Of a DNA stretch of 64,000 nt, positions 53,814-63,331 are shown in pieces. The stretch spans positions 2,232,001-2,296,000 of the forward strand of contig NZ_JAJOZC010000001.1 in assembly GCF_023701695.1 (NCBI RefSeq), written 5' to 3'. The DNA comes from Streptomyces sp. RKAG290. GTDB lineage: Bacteria; Actinomycetota; Actinomycetes; Streptomycetales; Streptomycetaceae. Every line of letters begins with the position of its first letter. Position 1 is the stretch's first letter. A model generated the notes under the pieces. It did not search any database, was not told the origin of the DNA, and was given only the letters and a program-made list of their open reading frames with translations. The position numbers and the translations under genes were made by a program.

Positions 53814-54797
53814 TCAGCGCATCTTGGGGTCGAGGGCGTCGCGCACCGCGTCGCCGAGCATGATGAACGCGAGCACGGTGACCGCCAGCGCGCCGGCGGG
53901 CCAGAGGAGCATGTGCGGGGCGTTGCGGATGTTCTGCGAGGCCGACGAGATGTCGATGCCCCAGCTCACGGTCGGCGGTTTCAGGCCGACGCCGAGGTAC
54001 GAGAGCGTGGCCTCCAGGGCGATGTAGGTGCCCAGCGCGATGGTGGCCACCACGATGACGGGCGCCACGGCGTTGGGGGCGACGTGCCTCAGCAGCATGC
54101 GGGTGTTGGACGCCCCGAGGGCGCGCGCGGCCTGGACGTAGTCGTTCTGCTTGGCCGTGATGACCGCGCCGCGGGCGATCCTGGAGATCTGCGGCCAGCC
54201 GAGCAGCACCATGAATCCGATGACCGGCCAGACGGTGTTGCTGGTGACGACCGACAGCAGGACCAGACCGCCCAGGACCACGGGAATGGCGAAGAAGATG
54301 TCCGTGACGCGGGACAGGATGGCGTCCGAGGACCCGCCGAAGAAGCCCGCGAGTCCGCCGAGCAGGCCGCCGAGCAGCGCCACGCCCAGGGTGGCGCAGA
54401 CGCCGACGGTGACCGAGGCACGGGCGCCGTAGACGACCCGGGTGTAGACGTCGCAGCCCTGCGCGTTGAATCCCATCGGGTAGCCCGGCTGGGACCCCTG
54501 CTGCGCCTTGGCCAGGTCGCACTTGAGCGGACTGCCGGACGCGATGAGCGAGGGCCAGATCGAGATGATGACCAGGAAGACGATGATCAGCGCCGAGATG
54601 ATGAAGACCGGGTTGCGCCGCAGGTCCCGCCAGGCGTCGGCCCAGAGGCTGCCCGCCCGGCCGTCGGCCCCACCGCCCTCCGGCCCGCCGGGCTTCTTCT
54701 CCAGGGTGGTGCCTTCGCTGACGGCCAGGTCCATCGCGCCGCCGGCGCCGGTGCCGGCGATCGCTCCCTGCTGCTGCTCGGGCTGAGGCTCAGGCAT
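53814..54797 (-). CDS. oppC: Oligopeptide/dipeptide ABC transporter permease (OppC-like)
   Basis: 327 residues. A cytosolic N-terminal tail, then a membrane helix (VFIISALIIVFLVIISIW), a periplasmic loop and five further helices in the BPD_transp_1 core, with the EAA-type loop REFVQAARALGASNTRML-like NDYVQAARALGASNTRMLLR. The C-terminus ALDPKMR is typical. ATG 54797 overlaps the oppB stop by 8 bp. Confidence 0.93.
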   Translation of the reverse strand: MPEPQPEQQQGAIAGTGAGGAMDLAVSEGTTLEKKPGGPEGGGADGRAGSLWADAWRDLRRNPVFIISALIIVFLVIISIWPSLIASGSPLKCDLAKAQQGSQPGYPMGFNAQGCDVYTRVVYGARASVTVGVCATLGVALLGGLLGGLAGFFGGSSDAILSRVTDIFFAIPVVLGGLVLLSVVTSNTVWPVIGFMVLLGWPQISRIARGAVITAKQNDYVQAARALGASNTRMLLRHVAPNAVAPVIVVATIALGTYIALEATLSYLGVGLKPPTVSWGIDISSASQNIRNAPHMLLWPAGALAVTVLAFIMLGDAVRDALDPKMR

Positions 54798-55713
54798 AGC
54801 GAATCCTCGGGTCGAGTACGGAGTAGAGGAGGTCGACGACCAGGTTGGCGACCAGGAAGACCAGCACCAGGATGGTGGCGAAGCCGACCACGGTCTGGGT
54901 GTTCTGCCGCAGGATGCCCTGGTAGATCTGGTAACCGACGCCGTGGATGTTGAAGATCCGCTCGGTGACGATTGCGCCGCCCATCAGCGCGCCGATGTCC
55001 GTACCGATGAAGGTGACGACGGAGATCAGCGAGTTGCGCAGCAGGTGCCGGACGATGACGCGGCGCCTGGGCAGGCCCTTGGCCTCAGCCGTGCGGATGT
55101 AGTCGGCCCGGGAGTTCTCCGCGATGGACGTCCTGGTGAGTCGTGTGACGTACGCCAGGGAGACCGAGGCGAGCACCAGCCCGGGCAGGATCAGTTCACC
55201 GAACGGCGCCGCCGAGGAGACCGTCGGGGAGATGACGGACCACCTCACGCCGAGCAGGTACTGCAGCACGTAGCCGGTCACGAAGGTGGGGATCGCGATC
55301 ACGACCAGGGTCGCGACCAGGACCGAGTTGTCGACGACACGGCCCCGCTTGAGTCCGCTGATGACGCCGAGCGTCACGCCCACGATGATCTCGAAGAGGA
55401 TGGCGACGATGGTCAGCCGCAGGGTGACCGGGTAAGCGGCCGCCATCAGCTCGGTGACCGGCTGTCCGTTGAAGGCGGTACCGAAGTCACCGGTGAAGAC
55501 GTTGCCCATGTAGGTCAGGTATTGCTGCCAGACGGGCTTGTCCAGGCCGAATTCCTTCTGCAGCTGCGCGGCCGTCGTGGGGTCGCACTGCCGGTCCCCG
55601 CAGAGGCCCGCGATGGGGTCGCCCATCACGTTCACCATGAGGAAGAGCAGCAGCGTGGCTCCGATGAAGACCGGAATCATCTGGAGCAGACGGCGGATCA
55701 CATAACGCCCCAT
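54790..55713 (-). CDS. oppB: Oligopeptide/dipeptide ABC transporter permease (OppB-like)
   Basis: 307 residues. N-terminal MGRYVIRRLLQMIPVFIGAT, the GLDKPVWQQYLTYMGNVFTG segment, and the EAA loop RADYIRTAEAKGLPRRRVIV, ending LDPRIRYA. Forms the membrane channel with OppC. Translationally coupled to oppC by overlap; separated from oppA by 460 bp containing a hairpin. Confidence 0.94.
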   Translation of the reverse strand: MGRYVIRRLLQMIPVFIGATLLLFLMVNVMGDPIAGLCGDRQCDPTTAAQLQKEFGLDKPVWQQYLTYMGNVFTGDFGTAFNGQPVTELMAAAYPVTLRLTIVAILFEIIVGVTLGVISGLKRGRVVDNSVLVATLVVIAIPTFVTGYVLQYLLGVRWSVISPTVSSAAPFGELILPGLVLASVSLAYVTRLTRTSIAENSRADYIRTAEAKGLPRRRVIVRHLLRNSLISVVTFIGTDIGALMGGAIVTERIFNIHGVGYQIYQGILRQNTQTVVGFATILVLVFLVANLVVDLLYSVLDPRIRYA

Positions 55714-56173
55714 GTCACCCTCCGCACATCGGTCGGGCAGCGGACCCCGGCTGTCGGTTCGGCCGTGCTCGGCGGGATGCCGCCGTCGGCCGGTGCTCGC
55801 TCCGCGGCAAACCGGGGCCTGATGAATGGCTGCATCGCACCGTCACCTCCCTGTTGCCACCGGCCGCCCCGAACGGCCGTCGATTCGATTGCCGGATCTC
55901 GCCCCGGACGGCGGCGCCGTCGGGGCCACCGCCGGTTCACCGTCCCGGCGTCAACCAAATACATCCCATTTCGTAGTGCATGGCATCTTCTGTTCCCCCT
56001 CACGGGAACAAAGGGGGACCCGATGCCGCCACTCGCGTGAAAGCGGCCGGGCGGCGGGCGTGACGATCTGGATTCCGCCGAACGGGACCCCGTCGGCCCT
56101 CACCCGCCCCGCACCGGTTCACGCCCCGCGGCCCGGCACCCCTGGAGGGTGCCGGGCCGCGTGCGTCACGGGA
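55714..56173 (-). terminator. oppA-oppB intergenic region with hairpin
   Basis: A perfect 15-bp stem (56127-56141 with 56147-56161, loop CTGGA) lies just after the oppA stop; it may attenuate transcription into oppB and so keep oppA at higher level. The remaining 460 bp (around 55950-56040) includes a short AT-rich stretch (AACCAAATACATCCC near 55954) that could be an internal promoter. No ORF supported. Confidence 0.5.
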
Positions 56174-57808
56174 TCAGTTGACCTTGATCTCGTTGTAGAC
56201 CGGCACGCTGAACGGGTTGAGCGCGACGTTCGAGACGTTCGTGGAGTAGCCGGCGCTGCCGTTCTGGTACCAGAGCGGGATGGCGGCCATGTTGTCCCGG
56301 ACGACCGCCTGGGCGTCCTGGAAGGTCTTGACCGCCTTGGCGGTGTCGGACTCGGCGTTCGCCTGGTTGACCAGCTTGTCGAACTGCTTGTTCGACCACT
56401 TCCCGTCGTTGGACGAGGCGTTGGTGTAGTAGAGCGGCTGCAGGAAGTTCTGGATGAGCGGGTAGTCCATCTGCCACCCCGCACGGAACGGCCCGGTCAT
56501 CTTCTTCTGGGTGATCTTGTTCCGGAAGTCGGCGAACGTGCCGGTCGGGCTGCCCACACACGCCTTGTCGTTGCCGAGGGCGTTGTTGATGCTGTTGCAG
56601 ACCGCGTCCACCCAGTCCTTGTGGCTGCCCGTGTCGGCGTTGTAGCCGATCTTGACCTGCCCGCCGGGGATGCCGCCGCCCTCGGAGATCATCTTCTTGG
56701 CCTCGGCGGGGTTGTAGTCGCACAGACCGCCGCAGAACCCCGCCTTGTAGCCACCGTCCGCGCCCAGCACCGGCGAGGTCCAGTCGGTGGCGGGGGTCCG
56801 CGTCTTGTTGAAGATCGTGTCGGTGATCTGCTTGCGGTTGATGGCCATGGACAGCCCCTTGCGGACCTTGTCGCTGTCCGGCTTGTTCCACGCGTCGTCG
56901 TAGAACGGGAAGGCCAGCGTCTGGATGATGCCGGCCGGGGTGTTGATGTAGCGGTCCCCGAGGTCCGCCTTGACGTTCTTCAGCTGCGAGGCGGGGACGT
57001 CGTCCACGAGGTCCAGGTTGCCGGCCACCAGGTCGGTGTAGGCGGTGTTGTTGTCGGTGTAGACCTTGAGGTCGATACCGCCGTTCTGCGCCTTGTCGGT
57101 GCCGGGGTACTTGGCCCACTTGCGCAGGGCCATCTGCGAACCCTTGGTGTACGAGTTGATCGTGTACGGGCCGTTGCCGACCGGCTTCTTCAGCCAGGCG
57201 GCGTGGTCGTCGAAGAAGGCCTGGGGCAGCGGGGCGAACGCGGCGTAGCCCAGCGTGTCGGGCCACAGGGAGAACTTCTGGTTGAGCTTGACGGTGAACG
57301 TCCTGGTGCCGGTGACCTTCAGCCCCGACATCGCGCCGGCGCTCTGGGAGCCGGAGTCCGGGTGCACCTTGTCGTAGCCGTCGATCTGGCCGAAGAAGTA
57401 GGCGTTCTTCTGGTTGTTCTTCAGGCTCGCGCCGTAGTTCCAGGCGTCCACGAAGGACTTGGCGGTGACCGCCTCACCGTTGGAGAACGTCCAGCCGTCC
57501 TTCACGGTGACGGTGAAGTTCTTGGAGTCGGAGCTGTCGATCTTCTCCGCCAGCATGTCCTCGGCCGCGCCGGTCTTGGAGTTGTACCGCTTGAGCCCCC
57601 GGAAGAGCATGTCGAGGACCTTGCCGCCCTGCACCTCGTTGGTGTTGGCGGGCTCCAGCGGGTTCTGCGGGTCACCCCACGAGGAGCTCACAATCCCATC
57701 GGCGCCTCCGCCACCCCCGCCACTGTCGCCTCCGCCGCCACAGGCCGTCGCCGCCAGAGCGACGGCGACCGCGCATGCGGCCCACTTGACCTGTGTGGCT
57801 CCGCGCAT
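56174..57808 (-). CDS. oppA: Oligopeptide/dipeptide-binding lipoprotein (SBP_bac_5)
   Basis: 544 residues. Lipoprotein signal (VKWAACAVAVALAATACGGG) with Cys as lipid site, then a Gly-rich linker and the SBP_bac_5 domain (SSWGDPQNPLEPANTNEVQG, FTVTVKDGWTFSNGEAVTAK, SKSFVDAWNYG). Captures peptides outside the cell. ATG 57808 was preferred over 57823 because GAGGAGG lies 7 nt upstream. First gene of the minus-strand opp operon. Confidence 0.92.
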   Translation of the reverse strand: MRGATQVKWAACAVAVALAATACGGGGDSGGGGGGADGIVSSSWGDPQNPLEPANTNEVQGGKVLDMLFRGLKRYNSKTGAAEDMLAEKIDSSDSKNFTVTVKDGWTFSNGEAVTAKSFVDAWNYGASLKNNQKNAYFFGQIDGYDKVHPDSGSQSAGAMSGLKVTGTRTFTVKLNQKFSLWPDTLGYAAFAPLPQAFFDDHAAWLKKPVGNGPYTINSYTKGSQMALRKWAKYPGTDKAQNGGIDLKVYTDNNTAYTDLVAGNLDLVDDVPASQLKNVKADLGDRYINTPAGIIQTLAFPFYDDAWNKPDSDKVRKGLSMAINRKQITDTIFNKTRTPATDWTSPVLGADGGYKAGFCGGLCDYNPAEAKKMISEGGGIPGGQVKIGYNADTGSHKDWVDAVCNSINNALGNDKACVGSPTGTFADFRNKITQKKMTGPFRAGWQMDYPLIQNFLQPLYYTNASSNDGKWSNKQFDKLVNQANAESDTAKAVKTFQDAQAVVRDNMAAIPLWYQNGSAGYSTNVSNVALNPFSVPVYNEIKVN

Positions 57809-58315
57809 GGACTGCCTCCTCATAGTGCTCCGTCTTACTTGGAGTCAAATATCACCTCATAGAGGGGCTTACGCATATTTACTCCCGCCATCCGGGCACG
57901 ACAGGAGCCGTCCGGATGGCAGCCGAGGGGCCCCGCACGCGTACTTTTGACGCGTACGCGCCATGCCGCACGGACGGCCGAAGCGGGCCTGACGAGCGGC
58001 GAAGCGATAACGGCGACGCAACGAACGCGCATCGACCCGGCACCCATGCGACCGGATGCACGAATTCCGAGACATCACCGCCCGGATATCGAACTCATTG
58101 ACGGTTTTTCATTGATTTGCCGGAGAATAAGACCTTGATCGGGTAAACCAACAGTAAAGACATGACCACGTCAAAGTCATGCATTGGTCAAGCTTCCAAA
58201 GAGCGGCTCAAGGCAGTCCGACATTCATTGACCCTGCATGAATTGCGTTGAAAAAGTCCGGGTAGCCCGTAGGTGTGCCCTGCGGAGTCCTTCGACCCTC
58301 CGGGCCAGGAGCACC
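57809..58315. promoter_or_regulatory. Divergent control region between the two peptide importers
   Basis: 507 bp, the most AT-rich stretch of the window. For the plus operon TTGAAA (58248-58253) and TAGGTG (58270-58275) with 16-bp spacing form a likely promoter. Near oppA, GGAGTCAAATAT (57841-57852) and ATATTTACTCC (57875-57885) form an imperfect dyad that could be an operator. CATGAC-N9-GTCATG at 58161-58181 is another dyad. No gene is supported. Confidence 0.5.
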
Positions 58316-59344
58316 ATGACGATTCCAACCTCGAACGCAGCCAACCCTCTTGAGGCGGCTCACTCGACGACGCTGTTGGCGCCCACCGCTTCGGCGCCCA
58401 AGGGCGGCGACGGCCGGTCCCCGGGAAAGCTGGCCTGGCGGCGATTCAAGCGCGACCGTACCGGCGTCATTTCGGCTTATGTAGTTATTTTCTTTTTCGT
58501 GGTGGCCATCTGTGCGCCGCTGATCGCCAAGCTGTACGGGAAGGATCCGTACACGACGTACGGGGCGAACGACACCAGCCTGCTGGACGACTTCGGCTCC
58601 CCGGTGCTGCCCAACGGCGGTATGAGCAGTGACTTCTGGTTCGGCATCGAGCCCGGGCTCGGCCGGGACGTGCTCACCTTCCTGCTCTACGGCATCCGCA
58701 ACTCCCTGCTCATCGCCACGGCCACCACGCTGCTGGTGGCCGTGATCGGCATCGCCGTCGGCATCACCGCGGGCTACCTCGGCGGGAGGACGGACTACCT
58801 GGTCGGCCGGGTCATCGATGTCCTGCTTGCCTTCCCGTCCACGCTCTTCTTCATCGCCTTCTGGCCCGTGATGCTCTCGATCCTGGTCTCCCCCGAGGAG
58901 TCCACCCCGGTCTGGCTGACCGTCGTCAGCCTCATCACGATCATGACCGCCTTCGGCTGGGCGTCGATCGCCCGCCTGCTGCGCGGCGAGGTCCTCGCCC
59001 TGCGTGAGCGCGAGTTCGTCGAGGCTGCCAGGGTGACCGGCGCCTCCCCGGCCCGGATCATCTTCAAGGAACTGCTGCCCAACCTCTGGACGCCGATCCT
59101 CATCCAGGCCACGCTCGCGCTGCCCGCATTCGTCACGGCGGAAGCCGGTCTCTCCTTCCTCGGTGTCGGTCTCACCGAGCCGACGCCCGACTGGGGCGTC
59201 ATGATCGAGCGCGGATCGGACGTCTACCAGAGCGACATCACCTTCATGCTCTTCCCCGGCGCGACGATGGTGATCTTCGTGATCGCCTTCAACCTGCTGG
59301 GCGACTCGGTGCGCGACGCACTGGACCCGAAGACCAAGCGCTGA
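58316..59344 (+). CDS. oppC: Peptide ABC transporter permease (OppC-like), first gene of operon
   Basis: 342 residues. Cytosolic N-tail, TM1 (VISAYVVIFFFVVAICAPLI), and the BPD_transp_1 core with EAA loop REFVEAARVTGASPARIIFK, ending ALDPKTKR. Here the OppC-type permease comes first and the binding protein second, unlike the usual order. ATG 58316 has AGGAG 5 nt upstream; an in-frame ATG at 58238 without a ribosome binding site was rejected. Confidence 0.92.
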   Translation: MTIPTSNAANPLEAAHSTTLLAPTASAPKGGDGRSPGKLAWRRFKRDRTGVISAYVVIFFFVVAICAPLIAKLYGKDPYTTYGANDTSLLDDFGSPVLPNGGMSSDFWFGIEPGLGRDVLTFLLYGIRNSLLIATATTLLVAVIGIAVGITAGYLGGRTDYLVGRVIDVLLAFPSTLFFIAFWPVMLSILVSPEESTPVWLTVVSLITIMTAFGWASIARLLRGEVLALREREFVEAARVTGASPARIIFKELLPNLWTPILIQATLALPAFVTAEAGLSFLGVGLTEPTPDWGVMIERGSDVYQSDITFMLFPGATMVIFVIAFNLLGDSVRDALDPKTKR

Positions 59345-59415
59345 ACCGCACTTCCTCCGGCCGGGCGACGGGGCCCACCGGATCGATCGTTCTCCCTCGA
59401 ACAGAGCAGGAAGCC

Positions 59416-61200
59416 ATGTCCCTCTCCCGCAGAAACTTCGTCATCGCCACGTCGGTCGCGGCCGCCGGTTCGATGGTCCTCTCCGCCTGCAGCAGCGGCA
59501 GCTCTACCGACAAGGGCGGCAAGGACAAGGGCCACGGTGGCACCGACAAGTACACCGGTGCGGTCGTCGTCGGCACCAAGGCCGACTCCACCGGCCCCGC
59601 GGCCGAGATCCCGGGCGCGAAGAAGGGCGGCACGATCCGCGGCATCGCCCCGGACGACTTCTCGCACCTCGACCCGCAGCGCATCTACTTCTCGTGGAAC
59701 TCCGCCGTCGGCGACCTCTTCATCCGCGGCCTGACGGGCTACAAGATCGCCGCGGACGGCTCGATGAAGCTCGTCGGTGACCTCGCCACCGACGCGGGCA
59801 CCATGAGCGACGCCGGCAAGACCTGGGCATTCACGCTCAAGGACGGCCTCAAGTGGGAGGACGGCAAGGAGCTCACGGTCGAGGACGTGCGCCACGGCAT
59901 CGAGCGCGGCTTCGCCAGCTTCACCACCGAGGGCGCGGGCTACGCCCAGCAGGCACTGACCGGCTCGGCCGACTTCCGGTCGAAGTACAAGGGCCCGTTC
60001 AGCGGCAAGCACCTTGAGTCCGTCGTGACCGACAAGGCCGCGAAGACCATCACCTTCAAGCTCGCCGAGTCCCGCCCGGACTTCAACTTCACCCTCGCGA
60101 TGAGCTCCTACGGCGCCGTCCCGGTCAAGGGCGACAGCAAGGAGAAGTACGACAAGGACCCGGTCTCGGCCGGCCCGTACCGCATCAAGGCGCACAAGGT
60201 CGACAAGTCGATGACGCTGGTGCGCAACCCGCACTGGGACCCGGCCACCGACTCGATCCGCAACGCGTACCCGGACAGCTTCGTCTACGAGTTCGGCCCC
60301 GAGTCCCTGCAGGCCGCCGACCGTCTGATCGCCGACGACGGCGACGACCAGTACGCCGTCATGGCCTACAGCGGTGTCCCCGCCGAGCGCATCCAGAAGG
60401 TCATCACCGACCCGGAGCTGAAGAAGCGCACCTTCAACGGTCTGCTCACCGGCATCTACTACTACGCCATCAACACCAAGCGGATCACCGACCTGAAGGT
60501 GCGCCAGGCGCTCATCCACGCCTGGCCGCTGGAGCAGATCCGCAAGATCTACGGTGGCCCCTCGGCAGGTGACTACGCGACGTCGATCCTCAGCCCGGAC
60601 ATCCTCGGTTACGCCAAGGACGACGTCTACGGCAAGCTGAAGAAGCCGCAGGGCGACCCGGAGGCAGCGAAGAAGCTGCTGAAGGAGGCCGGCAAGACCG
60701 GTCAGAAGGTCGTCTACGCGTTCCCGCAGGGCGCCAACTACGACAAGACCAAGGTCGTCATCGAGAACGCCCTGAAGGCGGCCGGCTTCACCCCGGTCAT
60801 CAAGCCGCTGGACTCCACCAGCTACTACGACCAGATCCAGCAGATCGACAACAAGTTCGACGTGATGTGGTTCGGCTGGTCCCCGGACTGGCCGACCGGC
60901 TACACGCTGATCCAGCCGCTGTTCGACGGCGGCACGATCGCCAACGGCGCCAACAACATCTCGCAGCTGAAGGTCGACTGGGTCGACGCCGCGATCAAGA
61001 AGAACGTCGTCATCGCCGACCCGGCCGAGGCCGGCAAGGCGTGGGCCGCCCTGGACAAGCGGATCATGACGGAGGAGGCGCCGATCATCCCCGAGACGTT
61101 CCAGCGCCGCTTCTACCTGTACGGCTCGAAGGTCGGCGGCGCCATGTTCCACCCGAACTGGTCCTCGGCAGTCTTCTACAAGCTGTTCGTGAAGGCCTGA
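59416..61200 (+). CDS. oppA: Peptide-binding lipoprotein with Tat-type signal
   Basis: 594 residues. The signal MSLSRRNFVIATSVAAAGSM followed by VLSAC has the twin-arginine SRRNF motif and a lipobox, so it is probably a Tat-exported lipoprotein (TatB is encoded in this window). Mature part: SBP_bac_5 (GIAPDDFSHLDPQRIYFSWN, FTLKDGLKWEDGKELTVEDV). It does not share the N-terminus of the other oppA. Starts 71 bp after oppC. Confidence 0.9.
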   Translation: MSLSRRNFVIATSVAAAGSMVLSACSSGSSTDKGGKDKGHGGTDKYTGAVVVGTKADSTGPAAEIPGAKKGGTIRGIAPDDFSHLDPQRIYFSWNSAVGDLFIRGLTGYKIAADGSMKLVGDLATDAGTMSDAGKTWAFTLKDGLKWEDGKELTVEDVRHGIERGFASFTTEGAGYAQQALTGSADFRSKYKGPFSGKHLESVVTDKAAKTITFKLAESRPDFNFTLAMSSYGAVPVKGDSKEKYDKDPVSAGPYRIKAHKVDKSMTLVRNPHWDPATDSIRNAYPDSFVYEFGPESLQAADRLIADDGDDQYAVMAYSGVPAERIQKVITDPELKKRTFNGLLTGIYYYAINTKRITDLKVRQALIHAWPLEQIRKIYGGPSAGDYATSILSPDILGYAKDDVYGKLKKPQGDPEAAKKLLKEAGKTGQKVVYAFPQGANYDKTKVVIENALKAAGFTPVIKPLDSTSYYDQIQQIDNKFDVMWFGWSPDWPTGYTLIQPLFDGGTIANGANNISQLKVDWVDAAIKKNVVIADPAEAGKAWAALDKRIMTEEAPIIPETFQRRFYLYGSKVGGAMFHPNWSSAVFYKLFVKA

Positions 61201-61287
61201 CGCCGACACTCCTGAGGCGGGGCGCCCCTGCGGCGCCCCGCCCGCTCCCCTCCCCCTCGTCGGCGTCTGCCAGGGAAATCGATCGCC

Positions 61288-62268
61288 ATGTTCCGCTTCC
61301 TCATCCGCCGGGCAATCGGCGCACTGGTCATCCTGCTGATCATCAGTGCCATCACCTTCGTCCTCTTCTACGTCGCACCCCGCGACCCAGCTCGCGTGGC
61401 CTGCGGCAAGGTGTGCACGCCGGAGACGCTGGCGCTGGTCAAACGCAACCTGGGCATCTCCGACCCGCTGCCCGTGCAGTACTGGCACTGGCTCCAGGCC
61501 GTGTTCGTCGGCCGGGACTACAGCTCCTTCGGGCACTGCCCCGCGCCGTGCCTGGGCTACTCCTTCCACAACCGTGAGCCGGTTCTCGGCACCATCCTGG
61601 ACCGTTTCCCGACGACCCTGTCCCTCTCGCTGGGCAGCGCGTTCGTCTTCGTGATCTTCGGTGTGGGCACCGGCATGCTGGCGGCGGTCAAGCAGGGCAA
61701 GACGCTGGACAAGGTGGCGTCCTCGGCCTCCCTGATCGGCTCGTCCATGCAGATCTACATCGTCGGCGTCGTCGCCATGTACTACCTCGCCGACCAGTGG
61801 CACATCCTGAGCCGCCCCAAGGACGTCCCCTTCACCGAGGACCCGGCAGCCTGGTTCAGCGGACTGCTGCTGCCCTGGCTGGTGCTGGCACTCATCTTCA
61901 CCGCCAACTACACGCGCATGGCCCGCTCCCAGCTCGTCGAGACCCTGAGCGAGGACTACGTCCGCACCGCGCGGGCCAAGGGCCTCTCCCGGCGCACCGT
62001 GTTCTTCAGATTCGCCTGGCGCGGGGCCATGGGTCCGATCGTCACCATCTTCGGCCTCGACCTCGGTGTCCTCTTCGGCGGCGCGATCATCACCGAGAAG
62101 ACCTTCGGGCTGCACGGCATCGGAGCCCTCTCCGTCAAGGCGGTGGGCGACAACGACCTTCCCCTGCTGCTCGGCGTCGTGCTGGTGGCGGCCGGAGCCA
62201 TCGTCGTCTTCAACATCATCGTCGATGCCCTGTACGCCCTCATCGACCCACGCGTCCGCCTCGCCTAG
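61288..62268 (+). CDS. oppB: Peptide ABC transporter permease (OppB-like)
   Basis: 326 residues. MFRFLIRRAIGALVILLIIS at the N-terminus, a large extracytoplasmic loop with extra Cys residues (ARVACGKVCTP, GHCPAPCLGYSF), and the EAA loop SEDYVRTARAKGLSRRTVFF; ends LIDPRVRLA. Pairs with the OppC-type permease at 58316. Twelve bp before the ATPase gene. Confidence 0.93.
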   Translation: MFRFLIRRAIGALVILLIISAITFVLFYVAPRDPARVACGKVCTPETLALVKRNLGISDPLPVQYWHWLQAVFVGRDYSSFGHCPAPCLGYSFHNREPVLGTILDRFPTTLSLSLGSAFVFVIFGVGTGMLAAVKQGKTLDKVASSASLIGSSMQIYIVGVVAMYYLADQWHILSRPKDVPFTEDPAAWFSGLLLPWLVLALIFTANYTRMARSQLVETLSEDYVRTARAKGLSRRTVFFRFAWRGAMGPIVTIFGLDLGVLFGGAIITEKTFGLHGIGALSVKAVGDNDLPLLLGVVLVAAGAIVVFNIIVDALYALIDPRVRLA

Positions 62269-62279
62269 GGAGAGATCCA

Positions 62280-63305
62280 GTGAGCACCCCCTTCCTCTCC
62301 GTACGCGATCTGCGCGTGCACTTCTCCACCGAAGACGGCGCGGTCAAGGCCGTCGACGGGCTGTCCTTCGACGTCGAGAGGGGCAAGACGCTCGGCATCG
62401 TCGGCGAGTCCGGCTCCGGGAAGTCCGTCACCAACCTGACCATCCTCGGTCTGCACCACCCCGAACACACCCGGATCGAGGGGGAGATCCTGCTCGACGG
62501 GCAGGACCTCCTCACCGCCCCGGAGCGGGAGCTGGAGCGGCTGCGCGGCAACAAGATGTCCATGATCTTCCAGGACGCGCTGGCCTCGCTCTCGCCGTAC
62601 CACACCATCGGCAAGCAGATCGGCGAGACGTACCGCAAGCACACCGGGGCGTCCAAGCGCGAGGCGCGGGCGCGGGCGGTGGAAATGCTGACCAAGGTGG
62701 GCATCCCGCAGCCGGATCTGCGGGTCGACGACTACCCGCACCAGTTCTCCGGCGGTATGCGCCAGCGCGCGATGATCGCCATGGCGCTGGTCTGCGACCC
62801 GGCCCTGCTGGTCGCGGACGAGCCGACGACGGCGCTGGACGTCACCGTGCAGGCCCAGATCATGGACCTGCTCAAGGACCTCCAGCAGGAGACCGGCACC
62901 TCGATCATCTTCATCACCCACGACCTCGGCGTCATCGCCGACATCGCGGACGACGTACTCGTGATGTACGCCGGCCGGTGTGTGGAGCGTGGCACCAAGA
63001 AGGAGGTGCTGCGCGCGCCGCAACACCCCTACACCTGGGGCCTGCTGGGGTCCATGCCGACACTGGAAGGACCGGTGGACGTACCTCTGTCGCCGATCCC
63101 CGGCACCCCGCCCAGCCTCCTCAACCCGCCGACGGGGTGCAGCTTCCACCCCCGGTGCGCCTTCACCGAGCAGGTCGGCGGCACCCGCTGCTCGACCGAG
63201 CTGCCGCTGCTGCACCTGTCGGACGGGCGCGGGTCCGCCTGCCACCTGACCGCGGAGCAGCGCTCGGAGTTCTTCGCCGACTTCGCCGGCACCCGGCCCA
63301 ACTGA
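62280..63305 (+). CDS. oppD: Peptide ABC transporter ATPase (OppD-like)
   Basis: 341 residues. Walker [11 protein letters not shown]-loop [10 protein letters not shown], signature FSGGMRQRA, Walker [14 protein letters not shown]-terminal Cys pattern [16 protein letters not shown] 62280 has GGAGAG about 7 nt upstream. Coupled to oppB on its left and to the oppF gene on its right (26 bp). Confidence 0.93.
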   Translation: MSTPFLSVRDLRVHFSTEDGAVKAVDGLSFDVERGKTLGIVGESGSGKSVTNLTILGLHHPEHTRIEGEILLDGQDLLTAPERELERLRGNKMSMIFQDALASLSPYHTIGKQIGETYRKHTGASKREARARAVEMLTKVGIPQPDLRVDDYPHQFSGGMRQRAMIAMALVCDPALLVADEPTTALDVTVQAQIMDLLKDLQQETGTSIIFITHDLGVIADIADDVLVMYAGRCVERGTKKEVLRAPQHPYTWGLLGSMPTLEGPVDVPLSPIPGTPPSLLNPPTGCSFHPRCAFTEQVGGTRCSTELPLLHLSDGRGSACHLTAEQRSEFFADFAGTRPN

Positions 63306-63331
63306 CGTACAAGAGACGGGACTTCCCTACT

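Noticed and set aside
58238..58315. Upstream ATG extending the plus-strand OppC by 26 residues.
   Set aside because: No ribosome binding site before 58238, and it would overlap the likely promoter; ATG 58316 has AGGAG at ideal spacing.
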